A DNA stretch of 13,657 bases, taken from positions 1-13,657 of the forward strand of contig JACPGN010000208.1 of NCBI GenBank assembly GCA_016182435.1, written 5' to 3'. A model generated the notes under the pieces. It had not been told where the DNA came from. It did no database searches and worked only from the letters and a program-made list of their open reading frames with translations. The stretch comes from Lentisphaerota bacterium. Lineage in GTDB: Bacteria; Verrucomicrobiota; Kiritimatiellia; JAAZAB01. Positions within the stretch are counted from its first letter, which is position 1; the number at the start of each line of letters is the position of its first letter. The position numbers were made by a program, and so were the translations under genes. Below are positions 1 through 6,249 of this stretch, in pieces.

Positions 1-326
1 ATGCCCGGATACCGCGCCAGGGCCTGGCGGGCCACCGCCACCGCGAGCCGCCGGGCGTCCCGCGCAAACCGTTCGTTGCGCGCCCGTGTTCCCGGCGCCA
101 TGGGCTTTCCGTCGGGCCCGGTTTTGAAGAGTGGCTCCGTTGCGTCCGGCTTGAAATCGCCGAGCACGCTATAGCGGGTGTCAATGCCGGAATGTTTATA
201 GACGCGGCGCGCCAGGCGGCGCTGGGTGTCGTCGGCGAGCCAGGCTTCCGTCCGCTCCAAGGCAAAAGCCTGGGAGTAAACATGCTCCGGAACGAGCGTC
301 TCAATGTGGTGAAGATAAACAGGCAT
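1..326 (-). CDS. Type III polyketide synthase (chalcone/stilbene synthase-like), N-terminal part, cut by window edge
   Basis: An open frame runs from ATG at 326 down to base 1 without a stop, giving 108 codons; the rest lies outside the window. The protein begins MPVYLHHIETLVPEHVYSQ and contains RRVYKHSGIDTRYSVLGDF at about residues 39-57. This resembles the N-terminal region of bacterial type III polyketide synthases, where a conserved helix and a G-(I/V)-x-T-R-(H/Y)-S-V-L segment precede the active site. Enzymes of this family condense malonyl-CoA onto acyl-CoA starters to make alkylresorcinols, pyrones or related phenolics. The catalytic Cys-His-Asn triad would lie beyond the window, so activity cannot be judged. 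No clear Shine-Dalgarno sequence precedes the ATG. A general thiolase-fold ketosynthase is the main alternative. The 103 nt between this gene and the next one (327-429) shows no convincing signal. Confidence 0.72.
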   Translation of the reverse strand, partial: MPVYLHHIETLVPEHVYSQAFALERTEAWLADDTQRRLARRVYKHSGIDTRYSVLGDFKPDATEPLFKTGPDGKPMAPGTRARNERFARDARRLAVAVARQALARYPG

Positions 327-429
327 GGTTTGCGCTTAGCGCGGTCGCAACTATTCAGGTGAGAGGCTAAGAGCATAAGTGCCGCGTATCCTTGCCGCCC
401 GCGGCCATGGGATTTGCCCGGATGAGATC

Positions 430-1524
430 TTACTGCACCGTAACATTCACCGAATCAACCAGGATCGGTCCATCCACGTTCAAAATCCCATCCAGCGGAT
501 AATCAACCGCAAAATAGAACGTGTATGATCCAACCGGCAAGCCGGTTATGTTCAGCACTTCCGTGGCTGACAGATTGAATAAAGCCCCTTGGTACGCCGG
601 ACGCCAGGCGTCCGCCTCAGTCCATCCTGCCGCACTATCCAGGTAATACCAGGACGATCCGGCGCGAGCAATAACCCACCAGTCAACAGGTGCGCCCGCA
701 TTATCGCCCGGGTACAGCTCCACGGCGACGGACACGGCATTGGGGTAATTGATCGTGACATTACCAGTTGCCCCATTAGCCTTGATGATCGGTCCGATTT
801 CACTGATCGTCACAACGGACGATGCGGGCGATCCAATCAATGCGCCGGAGGCGTGGTTGAGAGCGATGGAAAAGTAGCGGCTTCCTTGCGTGTCGGGCCG
901 GTTGATGACTGGTACCGTTATCGTCTTGCTGTCCGAATTCCCATCCGCCCAGGTAAGCTGACCCGTGGTTGTCGTGTAATCCGTGCCGGCCAGGGCCGTG
1001 CCGTTGGTCGAAGCATAATCCACGGCCGCCACCCCGCTACTTCCACCCGTCCGCGTCACGGTCAGGGTAACGCTGCCCACGTCCTCGTTTACGCTGGTGC
1101 TGGCGACCGTGAATTGGAGCGTACCGACGCTCGTCGTCACGGTGATTACTCCGGCCATGCCCCCGCCCAGACTGGACCCATCGCCTGGGGTGCCGTGGAA
1201 GATGCAATGATAAAACCACCTGGTTCCGGAAACGGCGTTGGTAGGCACGGTCCAGGAATAGGTCCCGCCGGCGGATAGCGTGCCTGAATCAGGTCCTCCG
1301 GGAACGGGATTTGCCGGATCGGAGGTCGCGGTATGTGGCGCCGCGTCCTGGTTGGTCCACTGCACTTCTTGCCCTGGACTTACGGTGGCCGCGACCGGAT
1401 TAAAAACAAATCCGGCCATGGCGACAACCTGGGTCTGACTGGCCCAGGTTTGGCCGGCTAAAACCATCCCGAACACGAACACCAGACTCCCCAGGCCTGT
1501 TCGCATTAATGGCGCGGTCTTCAT
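430..1524 (-). CDS. Secreted cupredoxin (type 1 copper) + Calx-beta domain protein
   Basis: 364 residues from the ATG at 1524. An in-frame TTG at 1557 would add 11 residues, but it sits only a few bases after the predicted transcription start, so the ATG is preferred. Residues 1-29 form a signal peptide (basic start, hydrophobic stretch, TWAS/Q cleavage site). Residues about 32-129 are a plastocyanin-like domain with visible type 1 copper ligands His64 (PHTAT), Cys107 (YHC), His110 (FHG) and Met123 (GGMAG). Residues about 136-240 resemble a Calx-beta domain (TSVNEDVGSVTLTVTRTGG, TDYT, followed by paired strands). The last about 120 residues form a beta-rich tail rich in Trp and Tyr that I do not recognise. 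The likely role is a periplasmic or exported copper protein in electron transfer or copper binding. No redox partner is next to it, so the partner is unknown. Confidence 0.8.
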   Translation of the reverse strand: MKTAPLMRTGLGSLVFVFGMVLAGQTWASQTQVVAMAGFVFNPVAATVSPGQEVQWTNQDAAPHTATSDPANPVPGGPDSGTLSAGGTYSWTVPTNAVSGTRWFYHCIFHGTPGDGSSLGGGMAGVITVTTSVGTLQFTVASTSVNEDVGSVTLTVTRTGGSSGVAAVDYASTNGTALAGTDYTTTTGQLTWADGNSDSKTITVPVINRPDTQGSRYFSIALNHASGALIGSPASSVVTISEIGPIIKANGATGNVTINYPNAVSVAVELYPGDNAGAPVDWWVIARAGSSWYYLDSAAGWTEADAWRPAYQGALFNLSATEVLNITGLPVGSYTFYFAVDYPLDGILNVDGPILVDSVNVTVQ

Positions 1525-1569
1525 GAGTGCCCCGCTTTCTTTTTCGAATAACACCAACTTTTCGTTGTC

Positions 1570-1597
1570 AATCTATCAGCCCTCCCGCTAGTATCAA
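1570..1597 (-). promoter_or_regulatory. Putative sigma70-like promoter for the cupredoxin gene
   Basis: On the minus strand a TTGATA box (1597-1592) is separated by 16 nt from TAGATT (1575-1570). Transcription would start near 1563, leaving a leader of about 40 nt before the ATG at 1524. It lies in the divergent gap with the FmdB-type gene. The -10 box matches 4 of 6 consensus bases. Confidence 0.4.
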
Positions 1598-1633
1598 GAT
1601 TTTTTTCGACTTTTTTTAGCTGGGAATGAGGGA

Positions 1634-1662
1634 TTGAAGTCCGGCGGGGGCTTGGCTATGAT
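1634..1662 (+). promoter_or_regulatory. Sigma70-like promoter for the FmdB-type gene
   Basis: TTGAAG at 1634-1639, a spacer of exactly 17 nt, then TATGAT at 1657-1662. The start point would be near 1669, about 40 nt before the ATG at 1711. This is the best-looking housekeeping promoter in the window and shares its gap with the divergent promoter at 1570-1597. Confidence 0.55.
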
Positions 1663-1710
1663 GTGGGCATCGCGTAGTTTTTTCCCGGAAAAAGAGGAGT
1701 GGCGCGAATT

Positions 1711-2046
1711 ATGCCGACCTACGAATACGAGTGCCAAAAGTGCCGTCATCAATTCGAGCTTTTCCAGAGCATTACGGCTAAACCCGTTACGCGGTGTCCG
1801 CAATGCCACAAGGCCAGGGTGCGGCGGCTCATTGGCCGGGGCGCGGGCGTCATTTTCAAGGGTTCCGGCTTTTACCAGACGGATTACCGCAGCGCCAGCT
1901 ACCGGAAGCAATCGGCGGCCGATAAGCCCAGCACGGCGCCGGGCAAGCCCGGCGCGGAGGGGAGCAAGCCGGCCGCAAAGGAAGGCACCGCGGCGGCAAA
2001 GCCCGCCGCCAAAACCGAAAAACCCGGCGCGGCTGCCGAATCTTGA
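1711..2046 (+). CDS. FmdB-family zinc-ribbon protein
   Basis: 111 residues starting MPTYEYECQKC, the standard opening of FmdB-type (putative regulatory protein, CxxC_CxxC_SSSS) zinc ribbons. Zinc ligands are Cys8, Cys11, Cys29 and Cys32. Residues 40-65 hold the conserved tail of the domain, including GSGFYQTDYR. Residues 67-111 form a low-complexity Ala/Pro/Lys/Gly tail that is probably disordered. The start at 1711 is chosen over an in-frame ATG at 1699 because it matches the family start and has AAAGAGGAG 11 nt upstream. The family was named from a suspected regulator of formamidase/amidase genes in Methylophilus, but its molecular job is not established. No amidase is nearby, so function stays open. 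Confidence 0.85.
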   Translation: MPTYEYECQKCRHQFELFQSITAKPVTRCPQCHKARVRRLIGRGAGVIFKGSGFYQTDYRSASYRKQSAADKPSTAPGKPGAEGSKPAAKEGTAAAKPAAKTEKPGAAAES

Positions 2047-2089
2047 AGCATAGGAATTTTCCTCCAGAGGCGGATTCGCCTTCGGTGGA
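2046..2089 (+). repeat. 44-bp dispersed repeat, copy 1, at the 3' end of the FmdB-type gene
   Basis: Begins at the last base of the FmdB-gene stop codon with AAGCATAGGAATTTTCC and ends with a near-palindromic AGGCGGATTCGCCT followed by CGGTGGA. A second copy lies inverted at 8978-9021, matching at 40 of 44 positions by direct count. In both places it lies just downstream of a gene, in the same orientation relative to that gene. Confidence 0.8.
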
Positions 2090-2094
2090 TAAAG

Positions 2095-2162
2095 TTGCCG
2101 CAAAGAGGCGCAAAATTCATAAAAAAAATTTTTGTGCTCTGCTTGTGCATTTTTGTGGCTAA
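2095..2162. repeat. Imperfect inverted repeat with roughly 9-nt phased arms
   Basis: The left arm reads in steps of about 9 nt (CCGCAAAGA, GGCGCAAAA, then an A-run). The right arm is its imperfect complement (TTTTTGTGC, TTGTGC, TTTTTGTGGC). The AT-rich centre is AAAAAAAATTTTT. It ends 18 nt before the ATG of the next gene and so forms most of that gene's upstream region. No ORF or transposase is present, so it looks like a short non-autonomous palindromic element. Confidence 0.6.
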
Positions 2163-2180
2163 CCATCTGAATAAACAACT

Positions 2181-2921
2181 ATGATTAAATGTTCAAAATG
2201 CGGGCATGAGAATGCCTTAGGCCATATCTTCTGCGTTAAGTGCCGCAGCAAGCTGGATATCCAGGTGGTCGCTAACCCGGCCTGGCACGAGCCGAAGAGC
2301 AAAACAAAAGGATTGCGGGGCTCTAAGCGGGTTTTGCTGCTCATTTTCGTCATAATCATCGGCGGCGTTGCCTTGGCCCTGTGGCCTGAGCCGATGCGTA
2401 GTCGCGGGGAAATCTCCGCCGATGCTCAGCAGGCCCGCAAGAAAATAATGTTGTTAGAAAAAAATCTGAGCCCCACGGCGCAGGTGTTCAGCGAGCGGGA
2501 AATCAACGCGTACCTCCGCGAGCTGTTGCGCGAGCTTAGTCCGCCCCGGACCACCGGCCTGCACTCCATGGCGCTGCAAGCGGTTGGGGTAGTTATTCAT
2601 CCTAAAGCCGTTTCGGTTTCGATGACATCCGCATGGGAACCGCTAACCATCGGATCTTTCAAGCTGGGCATAGGGAACATAACGACCCAGGTGCTGCTGG
2701 TTCCCGCGCGGGGCCCGCGCGGCGTGCAGTGGACCGTCAAAAGCGGAAAAATCGGACACCTCCCCTTGCCAGGTCCATTCAGTGCCCTGGCGGCATCGTC
2801 CCTGCGGCCGCTTCTGCCGGTAACCGTCCGGGAAAGAGCCTTGCTGGCGGCGCTTACCCAGTTAGAACTTGAAGAAGGCCAGGTTACCGTGGCAACAAAA
2901 CGGGCTCGGCCAAGCCCCTGA
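2181..2921 (+). CDS. Membrane-anchored zinc-ribbon protein of unknown function
   Basis: 246 residues. An N-terminal zinc ribbon uses Cys4, Cys7, Cys18 and Cys21. After a basic linker (KSKTKGLRGSKR, 39-50) comes one transmembrane helix at about 51-67 (VLLLIFVIIIGGVALAL). Residues 68-246 would be outside the cytoplasm. This part has a helical stretch (80-100), a motif FSEREINAYL (103-112), and then alternating beta-like strands. A motif of this kind (S/E-E-x-N-A-x-L at the start of a beta domain) also occurs in membrane-anchored DUF2140/DUF2993-like proteins, but that resemblance is weak. The layout is cytoplasmic zinc ribbon, membrane helix, external domain, which suggests a sensor or envelope-assembly role; this is inference. 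No clear Shine-Dalgarno sequence precedes the ATG. I do not recognise the family. Confidence 0.8.
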   Translation: MIKCSKCGHENALGHIFCVKCRSKLDIQVVANPAWHEPKSKTKGLRGSKRVLLLIFVIIIGGVALALWPEPMRSRGEISADAQQARKKIMLLEKNLSPTAQVFSEREINAYLRELLRELSPPRTTGLHSMALQAVGVVIHPKAVSVSMTSAWEPLTIGSFKLGIGNITTQVLLVPARGPRGVQWTVKSGKIGHLPLPGPFSALAASSLRPLLPVTVRERALLAALTQLELEEGQVTVATKRARPSP

Positions 2922-3004
2922 AGTGCACTAAGCAAGGATCAAGTTAAATGAAATGGGATATCCACTTCAGTGGTGTATTTCCTATATGTTGTGCCATCCG
3001 GCCT

Positions 3005-3092
3005 CTGTCATTCCGAGCGGAACGAAGCGGAGTCGAGGAATCTCAAGGTTTGTTGATGCGCCTTAGATCCCTCGACAAGCTCGGGATGACAG
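3005..3092. repeat. 88-bp palindromic intergenic element upstream of argH
   Basis: Outer arms CTGTCATTCCGAGC (3005-3018) and GCTCGGGATGACAG (3079-3092) pair with one mismatch. Inner arms GTCGAGGAATCT (3032-3043) and AGATCCCTCGAC (3065-3076) pair with one mismatch. An asymmetric bulge of 13 nt versus 2 nt separates the two stems. This 'TCATTCCGAGC ... GAGGAATCT' type of palindrome is, from memory, frequent in many environmental bacterial genomes. It has no coding potential. A shorter hairpin, GCTACA-TGT-TGTAGC, follows at 3105-3119 just before the argH ribosome binding site. Confidence 0.8.
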
Positions 3093-3148
3093 AAAGCGGT
3101 AGGCGCTACATGTTGTAGCAACGCCAGTCAAGGAGATACCCCAAATAA

Positions 3149-4537
3149 ATGAAAAAAAAACGCAGACTACAACCTACCACGGTCGGAACCATTCGCGCTG
3201 ATGTCCTGGCTTACACGGCGCTCCGCGATATAGAATGGGATGCGCACCTGGTGGCCCCCGAGTGCATCGGCAGCGCGGCGCACGTGACCATGCTCTCGCG
3301 CCTGCCCCTTAAGCCGCCGCTCTTTTCCGCGCGGGAGCGCCGGCGCGTCATCGCCGAATTAGCGCGCATCCTGCGCCGCGCCGCGCGCGGCGCCTTTAAG
3401 ATCAGGCTAAAGGACCAGGATGTGCACCTGGCCGTGGAACGCGAATTAACCCGCCGGCTGGGCGCCCTGGGCCGGAAAATTCATGCTGGCCGCAGTCGCA
3501 ATGACCAGGCCGCCGTAGATTTGCGCCTGGCAGCCCGGGAACAGTTGCTCGCGGTGATGGAAGAAGCGTTGGCGCTGGGAACGGTCCTGCTGACCTTGGC
3601 GCGGGACAACCGCGCTGTGCCCATGGTGGGCCGGACGCATCTCCAGCCGGCCATGCCCAGCTCGGTCGGACTATGGGCCTCGGCCTACGCGGAAGGTCTG
3701 TTAGACGACGTCAATTTGCTTAAAGGCGCCTATGAGTTGAACGACCAGTGCCCCCTGGGCTCGGCGGCAGGCTACGGTGTTCCTCTGCCCATTGACCGCA
3801 AGTTGGTCGCGGACCTGTTGGGGTTCCGCCGCCCTATTCACAATGTTCTGCATGCGAGCAACAGCCGCGGCAAATTAGAGAGCGTTATCCTGGCGGCGCT
3901 GAGCCAGGTTATGCTCACCCTTTCGCGGCTGGCCGAGGATTTGATCATCTTCACCATGCCGGAGTTCGCTTACTTTTCCCTGCCGCCGGATATGTGCACG
4001 GGCAGCAGCATAATGCCGCAGAAACACAATCCGGACGTGCTGGAGCTCCTGCGCGCGCGCGCGGCGCGCGTCACGGCGTGTACGCACTCGGTCATGGATA
4101 TTATCAGGGGATTGCCCAGCGGCTACCAACGCGATTTACAGGAAACCAAAGGACCATTGATGCTGGGACTTGCGCTGACGCGCGAGAGCCTGCGGATTAT
4201 GGCGCCATTGGTCGCCGGAGTGAAGGTCAACGCCGCGGCTTTACGGCGGGGCTTCGTCCCGGCCGTATTTGCCGCCGATGAGGCCCTGAGCCTGGTGCAG
4301 CGCGGGATGCCTTTCCGGGATGCTTACCAATATGTCAAAAGGCATCTGGATCAACTGAAGGCCCGGGATCCCGCCAGGGCCATTGCCTTAAAAACTCATT
4401 TCGGGGCCCCGGCCGGGCTGGATTTCGCGGGAGTTGCCCGCCGACTCTCCGCCGAACAAGTTTTTGCTTCCGGCGAAAAACGGCGGTTTTCTAAAAACAT
4501 TGGGCGCCTGTTGCAGGTTGTCTATCCCCTGAAATGA
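3149..4537 (+). CDS. argH: Argininosuccinate lyase
   Basis: 462 residues, the usual length. The enzyme splits argininosuccinate into arginine and fumarate, the last step of arginine synthesis, and acts as a cytoplasmic tetramer. Diagnostic motifs are GSAAHVTML (41-49), DQDVHLAVERELTRRLG (89-105), HAGRSRNDQ (112-120), GRTHLQPAMP with the expected general-acid His164, CPLGSAAGYGVPLPIDR (201-217) and the mobile catalytic loop GSSIMPQKHNPD (285-296). Two ends are odd: the usual N-terminal KLWGGRF motif is absent, and the C-terminal SVxxRxxxGGTAP segment is replaced by FASGEKRRFSKNIGRLL. The catalytic core is intact, so activity is likely. The start has AAGGAGAT at 3130-3137, 11 nt upstream. The next gene begins 6 nt after the stop, suggesting co-transcription. 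No other arginine gene is in the window. Confidence 0.88.
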   Translation: MKKKRRLQPTTVGTIRADVLAYTALRDIEWDAHLVAPECIGSAAHVTMLSRLPLKPPLFSARERRRVIAELARILRRAARGAFKIRLKDQDVHLAVERELTRRLGALGRKIHAGRSRNDQAAVDLRLAAREQLLAVMEEALALGTVLLTLARDNRAVPMVGRTHLQPAMPSSVGLWASAYAEGLLDDVNLLKGAYELNDQCPLGSAAGYGVPLPIDRKLVADLLGFRRPIHNVLHASNSRGKLESVILAALSQVMLTLSRLAEDLIIFTMPEFAYFSLPPDMCTGSSIMPQKHNPDVLELLRARAARVTACTHSVMDIIRGLPSGYQRDLQETKGPLMLGLALTRESLRIMAPLVAGVKVNAAALRRGFVPAVFAADEALSLVQRGMPFRDAYQYVKRHLDQLKARDPARAIALKTHFGAPAGLDFAGVARRLSAEQVFASGEKRRFSKNIGRLLQVVYPLK

Positions 4538-4543
4538 TTTCCC

Positions 4544-5287
4544 ATGGCCAATGCCATTGACATTCAGGGATTGGTGGTTGAATTCGCTGCCCCGCGCGGC
4601 CGCAGCGCCGCGGTACGCGCGCTGCAGGGCTTGAGCTTGAGCGTGGCGCAAGGACAGGTGTATGGATTCCTGGGACCTAACGGCGCGGGCAAGACCACGA
4701 CCATGCACGTCTTGCTCGGATTTATCGAAGCCACCTCTGGCGTGGCGCGGCTGTTTGATGAAGATACCCGGCGCGTAATTGCCCGCCGCCGGATCGGTTA
4801 CCTGCCGGAGCACCCGGAACAATACCGGTTTCTCACCGGGCGCGAACTGCTGCACATGGCCGGACGGCTCTTTGGCCTGCGGCGCGCGGCGCTACGGGCG
4901 CGGGTGGCCGAACTCCTTGCCCTGGTCGGCCTGGAAACAGCCGCCGACCGGCGGCTGGCGACCTATTCGCGGGGAATGCTCCAGCGCGCTGGACTGGCCC
5001 AGGCGTTGATTAACGATCCCGACTTGTTGATCCTGGACGAGCCTACCAGCGGGTTCGATCCGCTGGGACGCTTGCGCATCCGCGAAATCATTGTCGGAGC
5101 GCGCGAGCGCGGCAAGACAGTGTTCTTTTCTTCGCATGAACTTTCGGAAGTGGAGCGGGTGTGCGATCGCGTGGGCATTCTGTCCGGCGGGCGCCTGGTC
5201 GCCGAAGGCAGCGTAGCGGAGCTGGTTAAGGCCGGCGAAAGCCTGGAACAGTATTTCATTGGCGCCATCGGGTCAGCCGTGGCTTGA
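4544..5287 (+). CDS. ABC transporter ATP-binding protein (ABC-2/NatA type)
   Basis: 247 residues forming one nucleotide-binding domain. Walker A is GPNGAGKTT (44-52), the family signature is YSRGMLQRAGLAQAL (141-155), Walker B is LLILDEPTSGFDP (161-173), and the switch His198 lies in FFSSHEL. The region after RRRIGYLPEHPEQYRFLTGRE is typical of ATPases paired with ABC-2 permeases that move drugs, polysaccharides or sodium, or that serve gliding and nitrous-oxide-reductase (NosF/NosY-like) systems. It would dimerise on the inner face of the membrane and power the permease encoded at 5461. It follows argH by 6 nt with no visible Shine-Dalgarno sequence, so its translation may depend on argH. 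A palindromic element separates it from its permease. The substrate cannot be told from sequence. Confidence 0.9.
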   Translation: MANAIDIQGLVVEFAAPRGRSAAVRALQGLSLSVAQGQVYGFLGPNGAGKTTTMHVLLGFIEATSGVARLFDEDTRRVIARRRIGYLPEHPEQYRFLTGRELLHMAGRLFGLRRAALRARVAELLALVGLETAADRRLATYSRGMLQRAGLAQALINDPDLLILDEPTSGFDPLGRLRIREIIVGARERGKTVFFSSHELSEVERVCDRVGILSGGRLVAEGSVAELVKAGESLEQYFIGAIGSAVA

Positions 5288-5317
5288 TTCCAAGGTGGGC
5301 TGTGCCTGCAACAAAAG

Positions 5318-5382
5318 ACGGCTCAGCCGGAGGCTTCGCCCTACCTCTGAATGGGTAGGGCAAGGCGTCTCTGCCGAGCCGT
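5318..5382. repeat. 65-nt palindromic element between ABC ATPase and permease genes
   Basis: Left arm ACGGCTCAGCCGGAGGC then TTCGCCCTACC; right arm GGTAGGGC then AAGGCGTCTCTGCCGAGCCGT. The ends ACGGCTC/GAGCCGT and the inner GCCCTACC/GGTAGGGC pair perfectly, with scattered mismatches between. The transcript would form one long hairpin with a small loop (TCTGAAT). It is followed by AAAAGATTTTGG rather than a clean T-run, so it is not a classic terminator. It could protect or attenuate the message within the operon. Confidence 0.7.
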
Positions 5383-5460
5383 AAAAGATTTTGGTAAAAA
5401 ATATATCATGTTTTAATGGAACGATCCAACCGGGCTGCCCGACAGTAAAACGACTATCGC

Positions 5461-6249
5461 ATGATTCAAATCCTGACATTGGCCGTTCTGGTGTGGCTGG
5501 AGGTAATCCGGCGCAAGGATTTTTACGTCCTGCTCATTCTGCTGGCGGCTTTCCTGGCGCTGCTCATGTCGCTCAATCTGTTCGGACTGAGCGCAGCGGT
5601 AAGTTACCTGAAGGAAATCGGACTGTTATTGGCCTGGCTCTGCTCCTGGATTCTGGCGGTGTCCGTCAGCGCCCGAGCGTTGCCGCAGGAGGAGCGGCAG
5701 GGCACCATTTTCCCGCTACTGGCCAAGCCGGTCAGCCGCGCCCAGGTTCTCCTGGGCAAGTGGTTGGGCGCTTGGAGCGTGGTGGGCGCGGCCACGCTGG
5801 CCTTTTATGCGCTACTGGCGGCAATGGTTATTCTGCGCGGCGGTACTTTTAATGCACTCCTCCTGGCCCAAGCCTGGTTGCTGCATCTGGGTCTCTTAGG
5901 CGTCATCGCGGCATTAGCCATTGCGTTTTCGACACGCCTCAATGCCGATGCGGCCTGCGTATTCAGCTACGTGGTTACCCTGGCCGCCTGGCTGGTCCTG
6001 CCGCGCGTGCCGGACCTGGTTTTGAAGGCGCCCAGCGCTACGCGCTCCGGGCTCATGGTGCTGTATTATGCCTTGCCGCATCTGGAACTCTTTGATCTCC
6101 GCCAGCGCCTGGTCTACGGCTGGCCGCCGGCGCCGCTGCCGGCGGCGCTTTTGACTCTGGCCTATGGGTTGCTGATGACCGCGCTGTTCCTGACGCTGGG
6201 CTGGCTGGCTTACCGGAATAAGCGGTTTATGCACGGAACGCTACGGTGA
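5461..6249 (+). CDS. ABC-2 type transporter permease
   Basis: 262 residues with six predicted membrane helices at about 21-43, 53-71, 104-124, 132-157, 165-181 and 226-251. The cytoplasmic loop LPQEERQGTIFPLLAKPVSR (74-93), continuing AQVLLGKW, is characteristic of the NosY/ABC-2 permease family and would contact the ATPase. The partner is almost certainly the ATPase encoded 174 nt upstream. The start ATG at 5461 lacks an obvious Shine-Dalgarno sequence but no better start is near. The stop codon overlaps the GTG start of the next gene by 4 nt (GTGA), a sign of translational coupling. The exported substrate is unknown. Confidence 0.87.
   Translation: MIQILTLAVLVWLEVIRRKDFYVLLILLAAFLALLMSLNLFGLSAAVSYLKEIGLLLAWLCSWILAVSVSARALPQEERQGTIFPLLAKPVSRAQVLLGKWLGAWSVVGAATLAFYALLAAMVILRGGTFNALLLAQAWLLHLGLLGVIAALAIAFSTRLNADAACVFSYVVTLAAWLVLPRVPDLVLKAPSATRSGLMVLYYALPHLELFDLRQRLVYGWPPAPLPAALLTLAYGLLMTALFLTLGWLAYRNKRFMHGTLR

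Noticed and set aside
589..1278. 229-codon plus-strand open frame
   Set aside because: Opposite to the cupredoxin gene, which has a signal peptide and copper ligands; the translation has no recognisable motif.
2918..2970. Terminator after the zinc-ribbon membrane gene (CTGAAGTG ... CACTTCAG)
   Set aside because: The 8-bp arms are 37 nt apart and no T-run follows; chance pairing is possible.
5318..5382. Rho-independent terminator after the ABC ATPase
   Set aside because: The hairpin is followed by AAAAGATTTTGG rather than a T-run, and the stem is too long and mismatched for a classic terminator.
5391..5420. Promoter for the permease gene (TTGGTA ... TAATGG)
   Set aside because: The AT-rich stretch is suggestive, but no -10 box at proper spacing is convincing.
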